DNA of 64,000 nt from NCBI GenBank assembly GCA_031213475.1, contig JARUPZ010000005.1:2573732-2637731 (forward strand). Reading direction: 5' to 3'. Of the stretch, positions 54,822 through 64,000 are shown piece by piece; positions within the stretch are counted from its first letter, which is position 1; each line of letters starts with the position of its first letter. The notes under the pieces were generated by a model. The model searched no databases and had not been told where the DNA came from. It was given only the letters and a program-made list of their open reading frames with translations. A program made the position numbers and the translations under genes. This stretch comes from Nereocystis luetkeana (taxonomy: Eukaryota > Sar > Phaeophyceae > Laminariales > Laminariaceae).

Positions 54822-55639
54822 GTGATGGTGTGTGAGATCCGCCTCTGAAATTTTCGGCGGTACCTAGGGTATACCTAGAATGTAATCGGAGTCACTGTTG
54901 TCGCCTACCGTGTGCTCCCATCCGCTCCTGATTATTTGCGTAAGCATGTGATCCATCGTAAATTTCGCAGTTGATACAGCAGTGGGCACTCAAGTCCGTG
55001 ATACTCCTCCTCGAAAGGGGCATGGCTGGGCTGTGGAAGTCTCGCAAGAGGTGGTCGTAGTGCAAGTTCTCAAAGGAGCGCTCGGAAGACATGACGCAGG
55101 CCTCGGGGAAGTCGGGAAAACACAACCTAGAAGATTCTACGCGTAGTGTATTGAAAGACTTGCGCTTCGAGCCGTATTGAAGAGCGGTACGAGGAGGTAT
55201 TGGCTTAACATGAAAACAAATACGCAAGGCAGGAGCAAGCGAAGGTCGCCGGGCGCGATGAATATGCCGTGACGCGGTATTGAGAAGCATGCGGACTTCA
55301 ACGCCGGGCAAGCACAGTACACAACTACGGTCGTCTAATCCAACATTCGATGCATCAACTCAGAGCTTCGTGTCTGACTCCCCACCCCTCCCCGCATGCC
55401 TCCGCACCCCACCCAATGCCCATCACCCATGCCTCCGCCCCCCATCTAATGCTCATCACTATCAACGGCACGCCGGGAAAATTGGGACTAGGACGGGGTC
55501 CCAACTCCGGCTCTAGAACGTATTTGCCGGTACGCGACGGACCACACGGCCTGCAGCTCATTCGCCACAAGCACTGCAAGAACTCTTCTAGCCAACCCGG
55601 GTGCACCAGCATCAGCGCGTGGCACCAACAGTAAACAAC

Positions 55640-56214
55640 CCAGCGTCATTTGTCGGAAGGGTGCGGTACGCGGGAAGGTGTTTTTCATCGCCGAAGGTCA
55701 CGGAGAAGTCCTCGTCGGAGGCCAGCACTCAGACTCATCAGGGTTGTCCACCGAACGTTTTTTTTCCAACGCCGTCGGTGGGCGAAGGAGACGCCGTCGA
55801 GGATATCGAAGCCCAACCCGTGGAAGCGCTGCCGGGGCCGGGGCCAACGGCCACCCTCCAGGGTTGTCTCCGGAGAAAGAGAGGGGCCGCTATCAAGACA
55901 GAGCGAAGAATATCGGATACCCCATGGTAACAGGGACGGCGCCGGCACAAACGGCGTCAGACCTGGAGGCGGCACCTGAGACAACGAGGTCAGCGTGTCC
56001 ACGTGAAGCAAGGATGGGCACGGAAGTTCTGCCCACCAGCCGAACATCGCTATCGATAACGTCGGAGGCCACGGTTGAACGTGTCTGGCAAGGAGAGAAC
56101 GATGAGTGGTGGGAAGGCACGCGACAGGGTGGGATTATGTCGATGGCGGTGGCTGCGGTACTGAAGAGAGGAGACTTTTTTGGGCTGACCCCGGCTCCGC
56201 CAACAACAAGCCAG
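55640..56214 (+). CDS. Unknown gene, candidate long exon
   Basis: Open in all three frames for part of its length. The frame that reaches the good GTGAGT donor at 56215 reads KVFFIAEGHGEVLVGGQHSD.., an Arg/Gly-rich stretch, then ATVERVWQGENDEWWEGTRQ..GDFFGLTPAPPTTSQ. Ends phase 0, matching 56494. The 5' boundary and the frame before 55900 are uncertain. Confidence 0.4.
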
Positions 56215-56493
56215 GTGAGTGAGCGTGGAACAAGCACACACAATGTGTGCTGCAGGTTGTCTATCGTTGACGACTACGATTCTGTTGCGAATGTTTATGA
56301 AGCACAATAAATATCTCGTGACACCTTTTATCGACGGCGATTTTGGACCGGATAGGCTTACAAAACGCGAAGGTCCATGTGCCACCCTGCTCGGTTTGCG
56401 GGATTGTACTCGCGCTTCGATCGAGCGTTTAGCATCATCTTGGATTTTCCTTCCCGAATATTCTTGCATTTCGCTGTATATTTCCTACATCAG

Positions 56494-56950
56494 GATATCG
56501 TGCAAAGCGGTACGCAACTAAGCGGCCAAGCCCATGAGATAATCGACCAAGCCGAGCACTTTCCAACGGGCACAACTAAGCAGCCACTGTTGGTGACAGA
56601 CGTTGTTGAAGCAGCGGCGACAGCGGCGGTGGCAGAAGCGCCCGAGGCAACTACCGTAGAATCCAATGTCGCGCGTTCAAGCGTCACAGCGACCCCGGAT
56701 CCTTCTGTTGTTCGAGGTGATACTTCAACGTCGCCCGTGTCAGCCTTTGAGGGGTTACACACCGCGTCGCTGGTGGCTGGGCCAGGCGGTGTGAAGTGTT
56801 TGGCGGTGGGATTGTCGGTGCTGCAGAAGGTGTGTCCACCTGTGCACGGGAGGTTGAAGAAGGCAGTCACTGAAAGGTGCGCGGGAAGAGAAGCCAGATA
56901 CATTGCGGTCTCCCTGGAAATTGAAATGGACCAGACTCCAACCGTGATTG
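56494..56950 (+). CDS. Unknown gene, candidate exon (152 codons)
   Basis: CTACATCAG acceptor in phase 0. DIVQSGTQLSGQAHEIIDQA, an Ala/Val/Thr-rich acidic linker, then VKCLAVGLSVLQKVCPPVHG..RYIAVSLEIEMDQTPTVIG. GTGTGT donor in phase 1, which joins cleanly to 57352. Confidence 0.5.
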
Positions 56951-57351
56951 GTGTGTTTTTGCGGGTGGTGCAGCCCTAAGGACTACAGCAGTACACGCAT
57001 AGCTTCAGCCAGATTTAGGCACCCGATCAGCTTCTTGCAAGGAAATCTTCATGTGAAACCGGAGGCATAGCGGCGTCAGCATCGATCTTACCTTGCTCAA
57101 CGATCGAGTAGTTGGAATTTTTTGTGCCATGTTAAATGCTTGGGGTGCCGCTGTTTCCCGAGCAATATTCAGCGGGAAAGTCGGTCTCTCAATCTCCATG
57201 CTTGCCGATATAATATATGTTGGTCTCAATTCGTTCAGCGTTTCATGACCATTCACGTACGGTCACAATTGTCGATTTTTCTCGCGATGTAAATTGGAAA
57301 CACACCCTGGTTTTGTCTATATTGTTTTGAATCCTTGACGCAGGTATTCAG

Positions 57352-57485
57352 GATGGATAGAAGAGGCGGGTCGCAGGGTTGAGAATGAGTGGCACGACCT
57401 CCTCGAAAACGAATCTGTGAAGTCCTTGAGCAGTTCATTCTATGAGACATTCAAGGGGCACTGCAGCAACGGTCATCAGAGAACG
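57352..57485 (+). CDS. Unknown gene, candidate exon
   Basis: GGTATTCAG acceptor (phase 1, fits 56950). GWIEEAGRRVENEWHDLLEN..ESVKSLSSSFYETFKG, GTACGC donor in phase 0, which fits 58197. Helical and strongly protein-like. One of the best-supported exons. Confidence 0.55.
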
Positions 57486-58196
57486 GTACGCAACACATAA
57501 AAGGGACGGTGTTTGTTTCGCGTCTCTGAAGCGTACCAAATTCGACAGGACTGCATACATGGAGTTTCGATTGAGACCGTTGTTATCGCTGTGATATAGT
57601 GCTTCCATTGGCAGCTTTTGCTTCGCGCACTCCTCCCAATTATTTCCCCCCTTAAGTTCACATGAAGCAGGAGAATAGTCTACGATATACTTGTGTCCCT
57701 GATAGTGAAGTATACTTCTGGGCTAGCTGCTGATTTATCCACCGGCGGTGTACAAGGAAGGCACATAGCTGGATTTTGTGTCCCGGTCGGCAATACACAG
57801 CTCGACCGCCTTTTGCCGAAAGCAGCAGCAGCAGCAGTAGCATCAGCAGCATTCGGTTGGGCACAGCCTTTGAGCAGTACGAACGGGCTTATCACCGTGC
57901 AATGCAAAAGGTGTCCTTATGTACCGGGTAGTTCTTCAGCTGATTAACCCCATCATTCAGAAAATATTTGACCCCAAAATATCCCGTCTACCACAGCATG
58001 GCAGCATGGGTCGATTAAAAATGACAGAGCGGGCTTGCACGGTTCCATATAACAGGTGGGCACTGTCAGCCACTTCCGGCTGTCGGGGAAGCTTTCGGTG
58101 CGAAGCCGCTCCATACGTAATGTACATAAACCTTGCAACAAGCGGTAACATATACTAATTCAACCTGTCCCTTGCATACATGGCCGCGTCACACAG

Positions 58197-59335
58197 GGTT
58201 ACGCTGACATGGCGAAATCTGTGGGATGGGCCAGTACCAACGGCGGCGGTAGCCTCTCCTCCATCTTTGCCGGTGGCGAATGCGGCGGCGGCGTCGAGGG
58301 AGGGGATGGCGCGGGTCGGCTTGGCAATGGTCTGGGTCATGCCAGGGCTGACAGTGATAACGGCGGCGAAAACATCAAAATAGATGCACGCCCAGCCACG
58401 CGTTCTCCACCTTCGACGGCTGCCACTGGCTTGTTTGACTTAGGTCGGAGATTCAAGGCTTTGCGTTCATGCTCGTCTGTCCAGACCGTCATTCCCGTTC
58501 GCTTAGGCCGAGCCGTGCCGTGTGAATCGACCGGTAGTCCAATCTACGAACCAACCGCTATAGGTAAAGACCAGTCTTGTCCGCAGACACCCCGCTGGCG
58601 TGCCTTCATGGATAGGGGCACCAACAATGGAGCCTCCGGCGTCGTGTGTTCTCCGCAGAGCCCACGACGAGGGCTCCGTACTAGACATATCGTATCCGCT
58701 GGTCGTTCCGGCGGAGGTAGGGGGGGCGATGGCGGCATGTTTTCTCGCAGCGCACGCTGGAGAGGCACGCGAGACCGCAGTCACGACGCAAATGAAACCC
58801 TAAGGAGGGGCAAGGAGGCAATGGAGCAATTTTGCGAGAAAGCCTGGGAGAGAGAGGGTGGGATTGGCCCCCACGCTGAGCAGCAACGGGAGCTGTGGGA
58901 TTGCCCGGTGTCGCCGTTTTCCCCACCTCTTCTCTTGGGGGAAAAGCCGACGCCGGGGTTGGGGTACTCAGAAGAAGGGGGCACAGCAGCATTCCAAGCG
59001 AACGTAGCAACGAATGGCAGCGGTGGGGTACAAACGGCAAGGGAAGCGTGTGTGGTACTGGGCGAGCTCACGTCGGAAGGGCCGGAACAGTGCAGCCCTC
59101 GCTCCGTATTGGACATGTCCTCCCGGGGGGAAGTGCGGCCCGTCGAGGAGATCATGCATGTAGTTCCTACTGCACCCGGACGCCGAAAAGGAAGCGGATG
59201 GCGACTAAAGCGTTCGCGGATCAGTGGACGAGAAAAACGCGGGCGGGGGAATTCGAGTTTAGAAAGTTTAGAAAGGATCGCTAAAGGCGAGAGCTTGGGC
59301 GCCATGCCGCAGGGCGTTTTTCCTAAGTCCGCAAG
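58197..59335 (+). CDS. Unknown gene, candidate long exon (~380 codons)
   Basis: CACACAG acceptor in phase 0; longest open frame in the window. Gly-rich start (SVGWASTNGGGSLSSIFAGG), low-complexity middle, a charged helix RRGKEAMEQFCEKAWEREGG, and an end SSLESLERIAKGESLGAMPQ. GTAACA donor in phase 2. Other frames are also open locally (for example VVPAEVGGAMAACFLAAHAG at about 58700), so the real frame could change through unseen introns. No domain recognised. The 235-codon minus-strand frame opposite is a shadow. Confidence 0.4.
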
Positions 59336-59622
59336 GTAACATTCTTGTGTACGTAGATGCACCCAGGCATACTGACGATCACCCAGGGGCCACGTTCCCA
59401 GAACAAAGTGCGTGTGCTGTTCACAGTTTACCGAGTTCCCTGGATTTTTCCCGAGATCTGTACCCTTTGCAGCGTCAAGTACCTGCAAGCCAACACCCTT
59501 AGTGCTTAGCGCCGCTGTTGTAGTAGGAAACGAGACAGGGTGGCCAGTCCGTACACGAGTTTATTTCCCTGATGCGCAAAGCAAACTCCAACTATTCATT
59601 CGGTACTGTATGTGTCAAGAAG

Positions 59623-59694
59623 CTTAGTCGGGAGGTAGATTGCCTGGTTTTAGAGTTGAAGGACCGATCCGAGCGGTCCGAGGTGCTTGCTGTG
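59623..59694 (+). CDS. Unknown gene, candidate exon
   Basis: CAAGAAG acceptor, LSREVDCLVLELKDRSERSE..VLAV, GTGAGT donor; 24 codons, phase 0 at both ends. Heptad-like Leu/Val spacing suggests a coiled coil. The phase does not fit 59335 directly. Confidence 0.45.
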
Positions 59695-59699
59695 GTGAG

Positions 59700-62600
59700 T
59701 CGGTCAGTGGATCCAGTCCGGACCTCCTCTTTACACGCATGCACAAATATATCTTTAGTTTTTCGTGGTCAGCGGTGTCTTTTTCTCCGGCATCTTGGGT
59801 TATCATAACGCATAAACCTCGTGATCCCTTTTGTTCAGCCGGGCCAGTAGTCTGCTGCCACACGCCTACTAAGTGTCCGCCATCTAGTCGATAGGCTCTT
59901 CTAAAGGACGCGTTGGGAAGGCGTAGGATATTTCGAGGAGGGACAAGGAATCGCTCGATCGCCATAGAGGACACCGGCATTCCCGTCCATGTACGGAGAA
60001 TCAAAGACGCATACGTCGTGGGGCAGGCGGAGCAAACAGCCGTCGGTCTATGTTTTTTTTGCTGTTGCAAGTATACATGGAGGCACGAGAGGCAGGGTGC
60101 TGTCTCGGCGATCGTGGGCGCCGTGCAACTTGAAAAGCTTGTCGCCAACCCTCGTGCCTTATGTAGCTGCCTCCGACGCAGCTTGACCCGATCGAGTTCA
60201 ACTGTTGTATTTCTCCTGCACAAAGCACCTGAGAATGGTACATTATGTGACTACCTACCGTTTTTCTGGTAAATGATAAAGTAGATCACCGTCGGAATGG
60301 TTCGATCAGCTGGCTGTAAAAACACATTGGCGGCCAAAACCTGCGTTAGGAACTTGAGGTTCGATGTTTTTCTTTCCATAAATTGGCGGCGCTGTCCCTG
60401 AACACCCCTCGTCTGATTGGTTGGATCCGGCCATCTTCGAACATTGCCACCAGGATGGTTTCGGGATGTTTAACTCTACGTAGCCAGGGTAGGGGGAGGG
60501 CATACCGCTTCGACTGATGATGCACGGCCTCCCGTTCGTCTTTATAGCCCTGTTCAGATACCAGCCCTAAGGACCGACCAAGCCTGTCGTGCCCCAAACA
60601 TTGCGTGGATCACTCGCACGCGTGCCTGAACGCTTAGGTAGCTGCTTGTCCCGCCTTGGTATGTGTGTGGTTTTACTCGAGAAGGCCTGTAAAGGTTGCT
60701 CGGAACTTGGAGAGGCAGGCACACCCCCTTTGAAGAGGGGCGGCAACGCCTACATGACGAGGAAGAACCACGATGGAGGCACTGCTCTCGCTTCTATGAA
60801 GGGTTATACTCAAACAACGCAGCACCACAACGACTGGTATCACATACGAGTACGAGTTCCGAGTCGAAACATACAGCCCGTGGGGCACGTAAAGAAGCGG
60901 TCACCCGCACCCCCACACCTGTACCCGAAGCGCGCAACGATAGGGGTATTGATATGCAGCAGTTACATGTCTTCTGGGGTCCTCTCTTCAGAAGCTCTGT
61001 ACTCCACCCAGAACAAATTGGTTTTAAAATAAAAAATTAGACGTGCAGGCCGACGAACAATCCCGAAGCCTACAGCAGTAGTACAGTAAAAATGTAACGG
61101 CTATTATTGAGGGATGATGATGGTGAAATTCCAACGATATGGGGTCAAGGAGCTCAGTCAGTCCCAGTGATATATTTTGGCCGAAGAGTGCCACCTGTGT
61201 CAATGAGCATGCCTCGCCCCTGGACCCAGCAGGAGCCCGAGGCCAGCATCGCTGCGCAACCGGCTAGATGGGCGGGCTAACTGAAGTCCGCAAAAGTAAT
61301 CAAAGATAAATGGATATTTAAGTGGCGAAAGTTCAGCAGGTAGGTACCTACCAGGTATGTCGTATGTACACCTACATATATATCAGTAGGACACCCTCTA
61401 GGATATTATCCCAGGATGGCCCAGACGTCACAGCCCCCCCTCGAAGGTTGCTAAGTTTATTTTGTTCTGTTTTTTTTCTAGCCGATCGTGATGCGCACAT
61501 ACATACGTGGAGCTGGACCGCTTAAGAGGCAACCAAACGTCTGGAGTGCGGCTTCGTGGGGGGGTTCTATGAGACCGATCACGAGCTATTCGTCTGAAAC
61601 GGCATTCTGTTGTTTGTCGAACGGAGGGGCAGCGCGACATGGACGAGATGTGGCCAGACGACAGTAGAGCAGGACCGGGATGTTGAACGGAAGCGGGGAG
61701 TACGATCCGAACATTGCAGATGACCTGGGTCACACACCGGAAAACACTGCAACATCATTACTCCCGTTGAGTAACACCGGTTGGCGCACAAAATAAGGAG
61801 ATTGTAGGCGCAAATATCCTGGAACAAAGAAAACTGGCAGGAGATCTCATATTAATAGAGAAAGCTAAGTTTCAAAACAGTTCCTGGCACACGTTTATTA
61901 CCTTTTTACCACTGGAAACAATGATATCACACTAATTACAAGGAGTTCCCCCCCCAAAAATGGGTGCTAAAGACGCTAGGGGTTTCCCCCCCTCCGTCTC
62001 CATGGTTGCTAATATAAAATATGTCAAGAGGTATGTGTGTCAGGCTTGTACGTCGATCGACGCCCAAACCCTATATTAATAGCAAGGCAAGGGCGAGTGC
62101 ACGAACCATGGGCGTCGAGAGAATGGTGGTAATAGAGCCCTTGCGATGGAGAAAATACGTTATATTTTTTCTCACACGTGCTAAATAAAGGGCTGGGGTG
62201 TCACAAGGCGTTTGCCGGCGAGCCATACCTCTACAGCATGGTGGTGGGGGTATGTTCGGGCCGAAAACGCTCAGACCGGGGGACTTTCTCAACCGAGGAA
62301 CTGCTCAGAATTTTCGTCGTCACATGTATGTGCGTTTTTCAAGCCTTATCGCAATATGCCCACGTAGTCCATGGAATTGCTCGTTGAGTGCTCGTCGTAC
62401 TGTGCACATGAACCATTATCTCAAACTCGGTTTGTGGGTGACGCAATACAATAATGTAGTTAATAATGCTATTAGGGTCATTCTTATCGGAGAGCGTTTA
62501 AACATTAATTTCCAAATTTAGAAAATAATTGGAGGTAAGTATCAATATACGGAGGCGTTCTGTCACTATTCGTGAAATTCTCCAGAAGAAAAAAAAACAA

Positions 62601-63633
62601 GTTTGTTAAACTTCAAACATTTCGAAAAAAACAGGAAAATATGGAAGATTGAAAAATAGCGCGAAAAAAATTATAAAAAATTGGAAAAAAATATCTCCGA
62701 TAAAAATGGCCCTTAGTAGAGACCTGGCCGAAGTACGGCACTGTATCCCCTTTTTCGAGGCATTACTTCTGCGGTGGAAAGAGGAAGCGCCAAAGTCGAA
62801 AACACCATGGCTGGGCTCAGAGTATGCCCATGGGACGCTCGCTTGTATGAACCACTGGGATATGGTGCGTGGGTATCGTACTCGACAGCTTCGATAGACT
62901 CATGGAGTATTCGACAATATGAGATATACCGAGCGAGTCGCCGGACTGATCATTCTCCGCTGAGCGGACCAACGGCACGAACCGAGGAGGCCATGCCCGA
63001 CGAAGTGCTCGTAAGCCGAGCTTTCTTTTGGCGGCAGGGGGGGGGGCGTTTCCAAAGTGTAAGCTTCCGGGCAGGAGCGGGCACCGCCGATAGCGACCAA
63101 TGAAACCTCAACGAGTTGAATGCACAGTATGGCGAAAGCGAAAGACTACAGGCTCCAGTATAAAGAAAAAATAACCCACGGGTGTTGGGCAGAACGCTCC
63201 AAAAGGAAAATACGATGGCTTCCCCACCTGGGTCGTGGTGTGAGATCTATCGTGCCTTCGCCACAATCCGCGGTGGTCGCTCTGGCGGGAGGGGGGGATA
63301 TGATAGCTGCATTCCCCGAAAATCGTCCGGTTGTCGTGTTCAAGTACAACTAGGTGTCGTACAGCGTCGGGATGGACGAGGTACACCCAGACGGCGAGGG
63401 GGAGGTGGGGTCTTCATGACATGCTAGCGATGAAATCGCAGGGCTGGGTATTCTCCGCAGAGCGGGAGGACAGGGCAACCTTTTCGGTATTAGTGTAACA
63501 GCTGTGAGGTCCGATTGCTGTGGTGGTGATTTACGGAGGGGAGCGGGGCGCTCTGAAGCCGCGCTCCCCGCGACCGTGGGGTGTTTGCGAAATAGCAAAT
63601 CACAGACGCATCAGTGGCCTTCATTCTTCCCAG
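59700..63633. other. Interval with no confident exon
   Basis: Contains a K-like fragment near 61050-61170 (CCAACGATATGGGGTCAAGG) and an AT-rich stretch at 62440-62710. A possible exon after TTTTTTTTCTAG at 61482 (PIVMRTYIRGAGPLKRQPNV..) and open segments at 62940-63110 and 63120-63350 are unsupported by phase. The rest shows nothing. Confidence 0.35.
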
Positions 63634-63773
63634 GCATGTTAGCTGGCGAAATGATTTCATGGAACGATCTTGGGGGCGAACTCGTGCGGAAGCTGAAGGG
63701 GGAGCACCGGCCGTCAGCCGTGCTTTTGGTGGGACGAGAGGGTAGTTTGCTGTCATCATATGCCACGATCGAG
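63634..63773 (+). CDS. Unknown gene, candidate exon
   Basis: CTTCCCAG acceptor, MLAGEMISWNDLGGELVRKL, KGEHRPSAVLLVGREGSLLS..SYATIE, GTAAGG donor in phase 0. Good codon composition and consensus splice sites. Confidence 0.5.
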
Positions 63774-63853
63774 GTAAGGCCCTTACTCAAAAGTAGGGGT
63801 AGGTGGGTGGGGTGGGTGGGTGGTGGGCAGGTGAATGTCATTGTGTCCCGCAG

Positions 63854-64000
63854 CTGGCCCCGCGGAAAAGGTACCACCGCCATGGGCTTGTTGTGCCCTA
63901 CGGGCTCGTCTCGTGTGGACATTCGCTAACTCGTGGAAAAGCGCGGAGTTTGAGCACTGTACTACTACTAGGGAAAACGTCTCATAAGACCACGCAGGGG
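63854..64000 (+). CDS. Unknown gene, exon running off the window
   Basis: TCCCGCAG acceptor in phase 0 after an 80 bp GT..AG intron. LAPRKRYHRHGLVVPYGLVS..CGHSLTRGKARSLSTVLLLG stays open for all 49 codons to the end. The two last exons together look like a folded segment, but I do not recognise it. Confidence 0.5.
   Translation, partial: MAPRKRYHRHGLVVPYGLVSCGHSLTRGKARSLSTVLLLGKTSHKTTQG

Larger units (their letters stand above)
37913..64000 (+). other. Large multi-exon gene (or genes) of unrecognised family, exon chain
   Basis: A series of open segments, each with an AG acceptor and a GT donor and many in compatible phase, runs on the plus strand to the window edge. The first has an ATG with an in-frame stop just upstream. 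I could not assign any domain. The N-terminal exons look like compact beta-rich sequence (GEAIFMTVYDPKAIVTLE). Later ones include acidic or Ala-rich linkers and short helical, possibly coiled-coil pieces (AERKTKSVNEIVEQ; LSREVDCLVLELKDRSERSE). Not all junction phases agree, so some exons are missing or mis-set and more than one gene is possible. Separate entries list the segments I trust most. The chain could also be a decayed gene, but long stop-free exons argue against that. Confidence 0.45.

Noticed and set aside
58781-59488. 235-codon minus-strand frame
   Set aside because: Shadow of GC-rich plus-strand coding sequence; Ser/Pro/Arg-rich composition and no splice or homology support.
1-64000. 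LTR retroelements, endogenous virus or Polinton remnants
   Set aside because: I saw no reverse transcriptase, integrase, capsid or long direct terminal repeats in any frame.

Overview
This window is repeat-dense nuclear eukaryotic DNA in which exons are small islands of ordinary coding sequence inside introns of about 0.25 to 3.7 kb. There are no operons, no ribosome-binding sites and no rRNA, CRISPR, retroviral or LTR-type remnants that I can see. The gene content, long repeat-filled introns, Ala/Gly-rich insertions in conserved proteins and many short inverted-repeat elements suggest a large-genome alga. A stramenopile such as a brown alga is my best guess, by inference only.

Layout. 1.3-9.75 kb (+): the 3' part of mitochondrial trans-2-enoyl-CoA/ACP reductase (MECR). 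9.76-16.76 kb: intergenic repeats. 16.77-29.65 kb (+): a complete seven-exon WDR53-like WD40 gene. 31.3-33.9 kb (-): a two-exon TMEM220-like membrane protein gene, convergent with WDR53. 34-37.9 kb: repeats and telomere-like motifs. 37.9 kb to the window end (+): a chain of exon-like open segments with splice sites and partly compatible phases. I read these as one or more large genes of unrecognised family; the reading frame runs off the right edge.

Mobile DNA. At least eight short families recur, labelled A to L here. B is a TA-flanked MITE. D is a ~100 bp MITE flanked by duplicated TTAA (piggyBac-like). E is an AGATC-rich element with CACACCTCGGA-type ends. H is a GGGTC fold-back element. 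J is a small MITE with ends like ACTCTGTACCGAAA. K is a ~275-350 bp inverted-repeat element. L is an 812 bp element with a TTA duplication (PIF/Harbinger-like). A and F have G/C runs but no clear inverted ends. Several are nested (B in D, D in K, A in F, F in E, K in a GGTACA array), which gives a relative order of insertion. No transposase gene was recognised, so all appear non-autonomous.

The most unusual features are a ~1.4 kb array built from the palindrome CCCATGGG inside an intron of the unknown gene; two GC-AG introns with the same GCGAGT donor in neighbouring genes; a last MECR intron that is stop-free and a multiple of three; and copies of repeat A placed directly upstream of two consecutive WDR53 splice acceptors.
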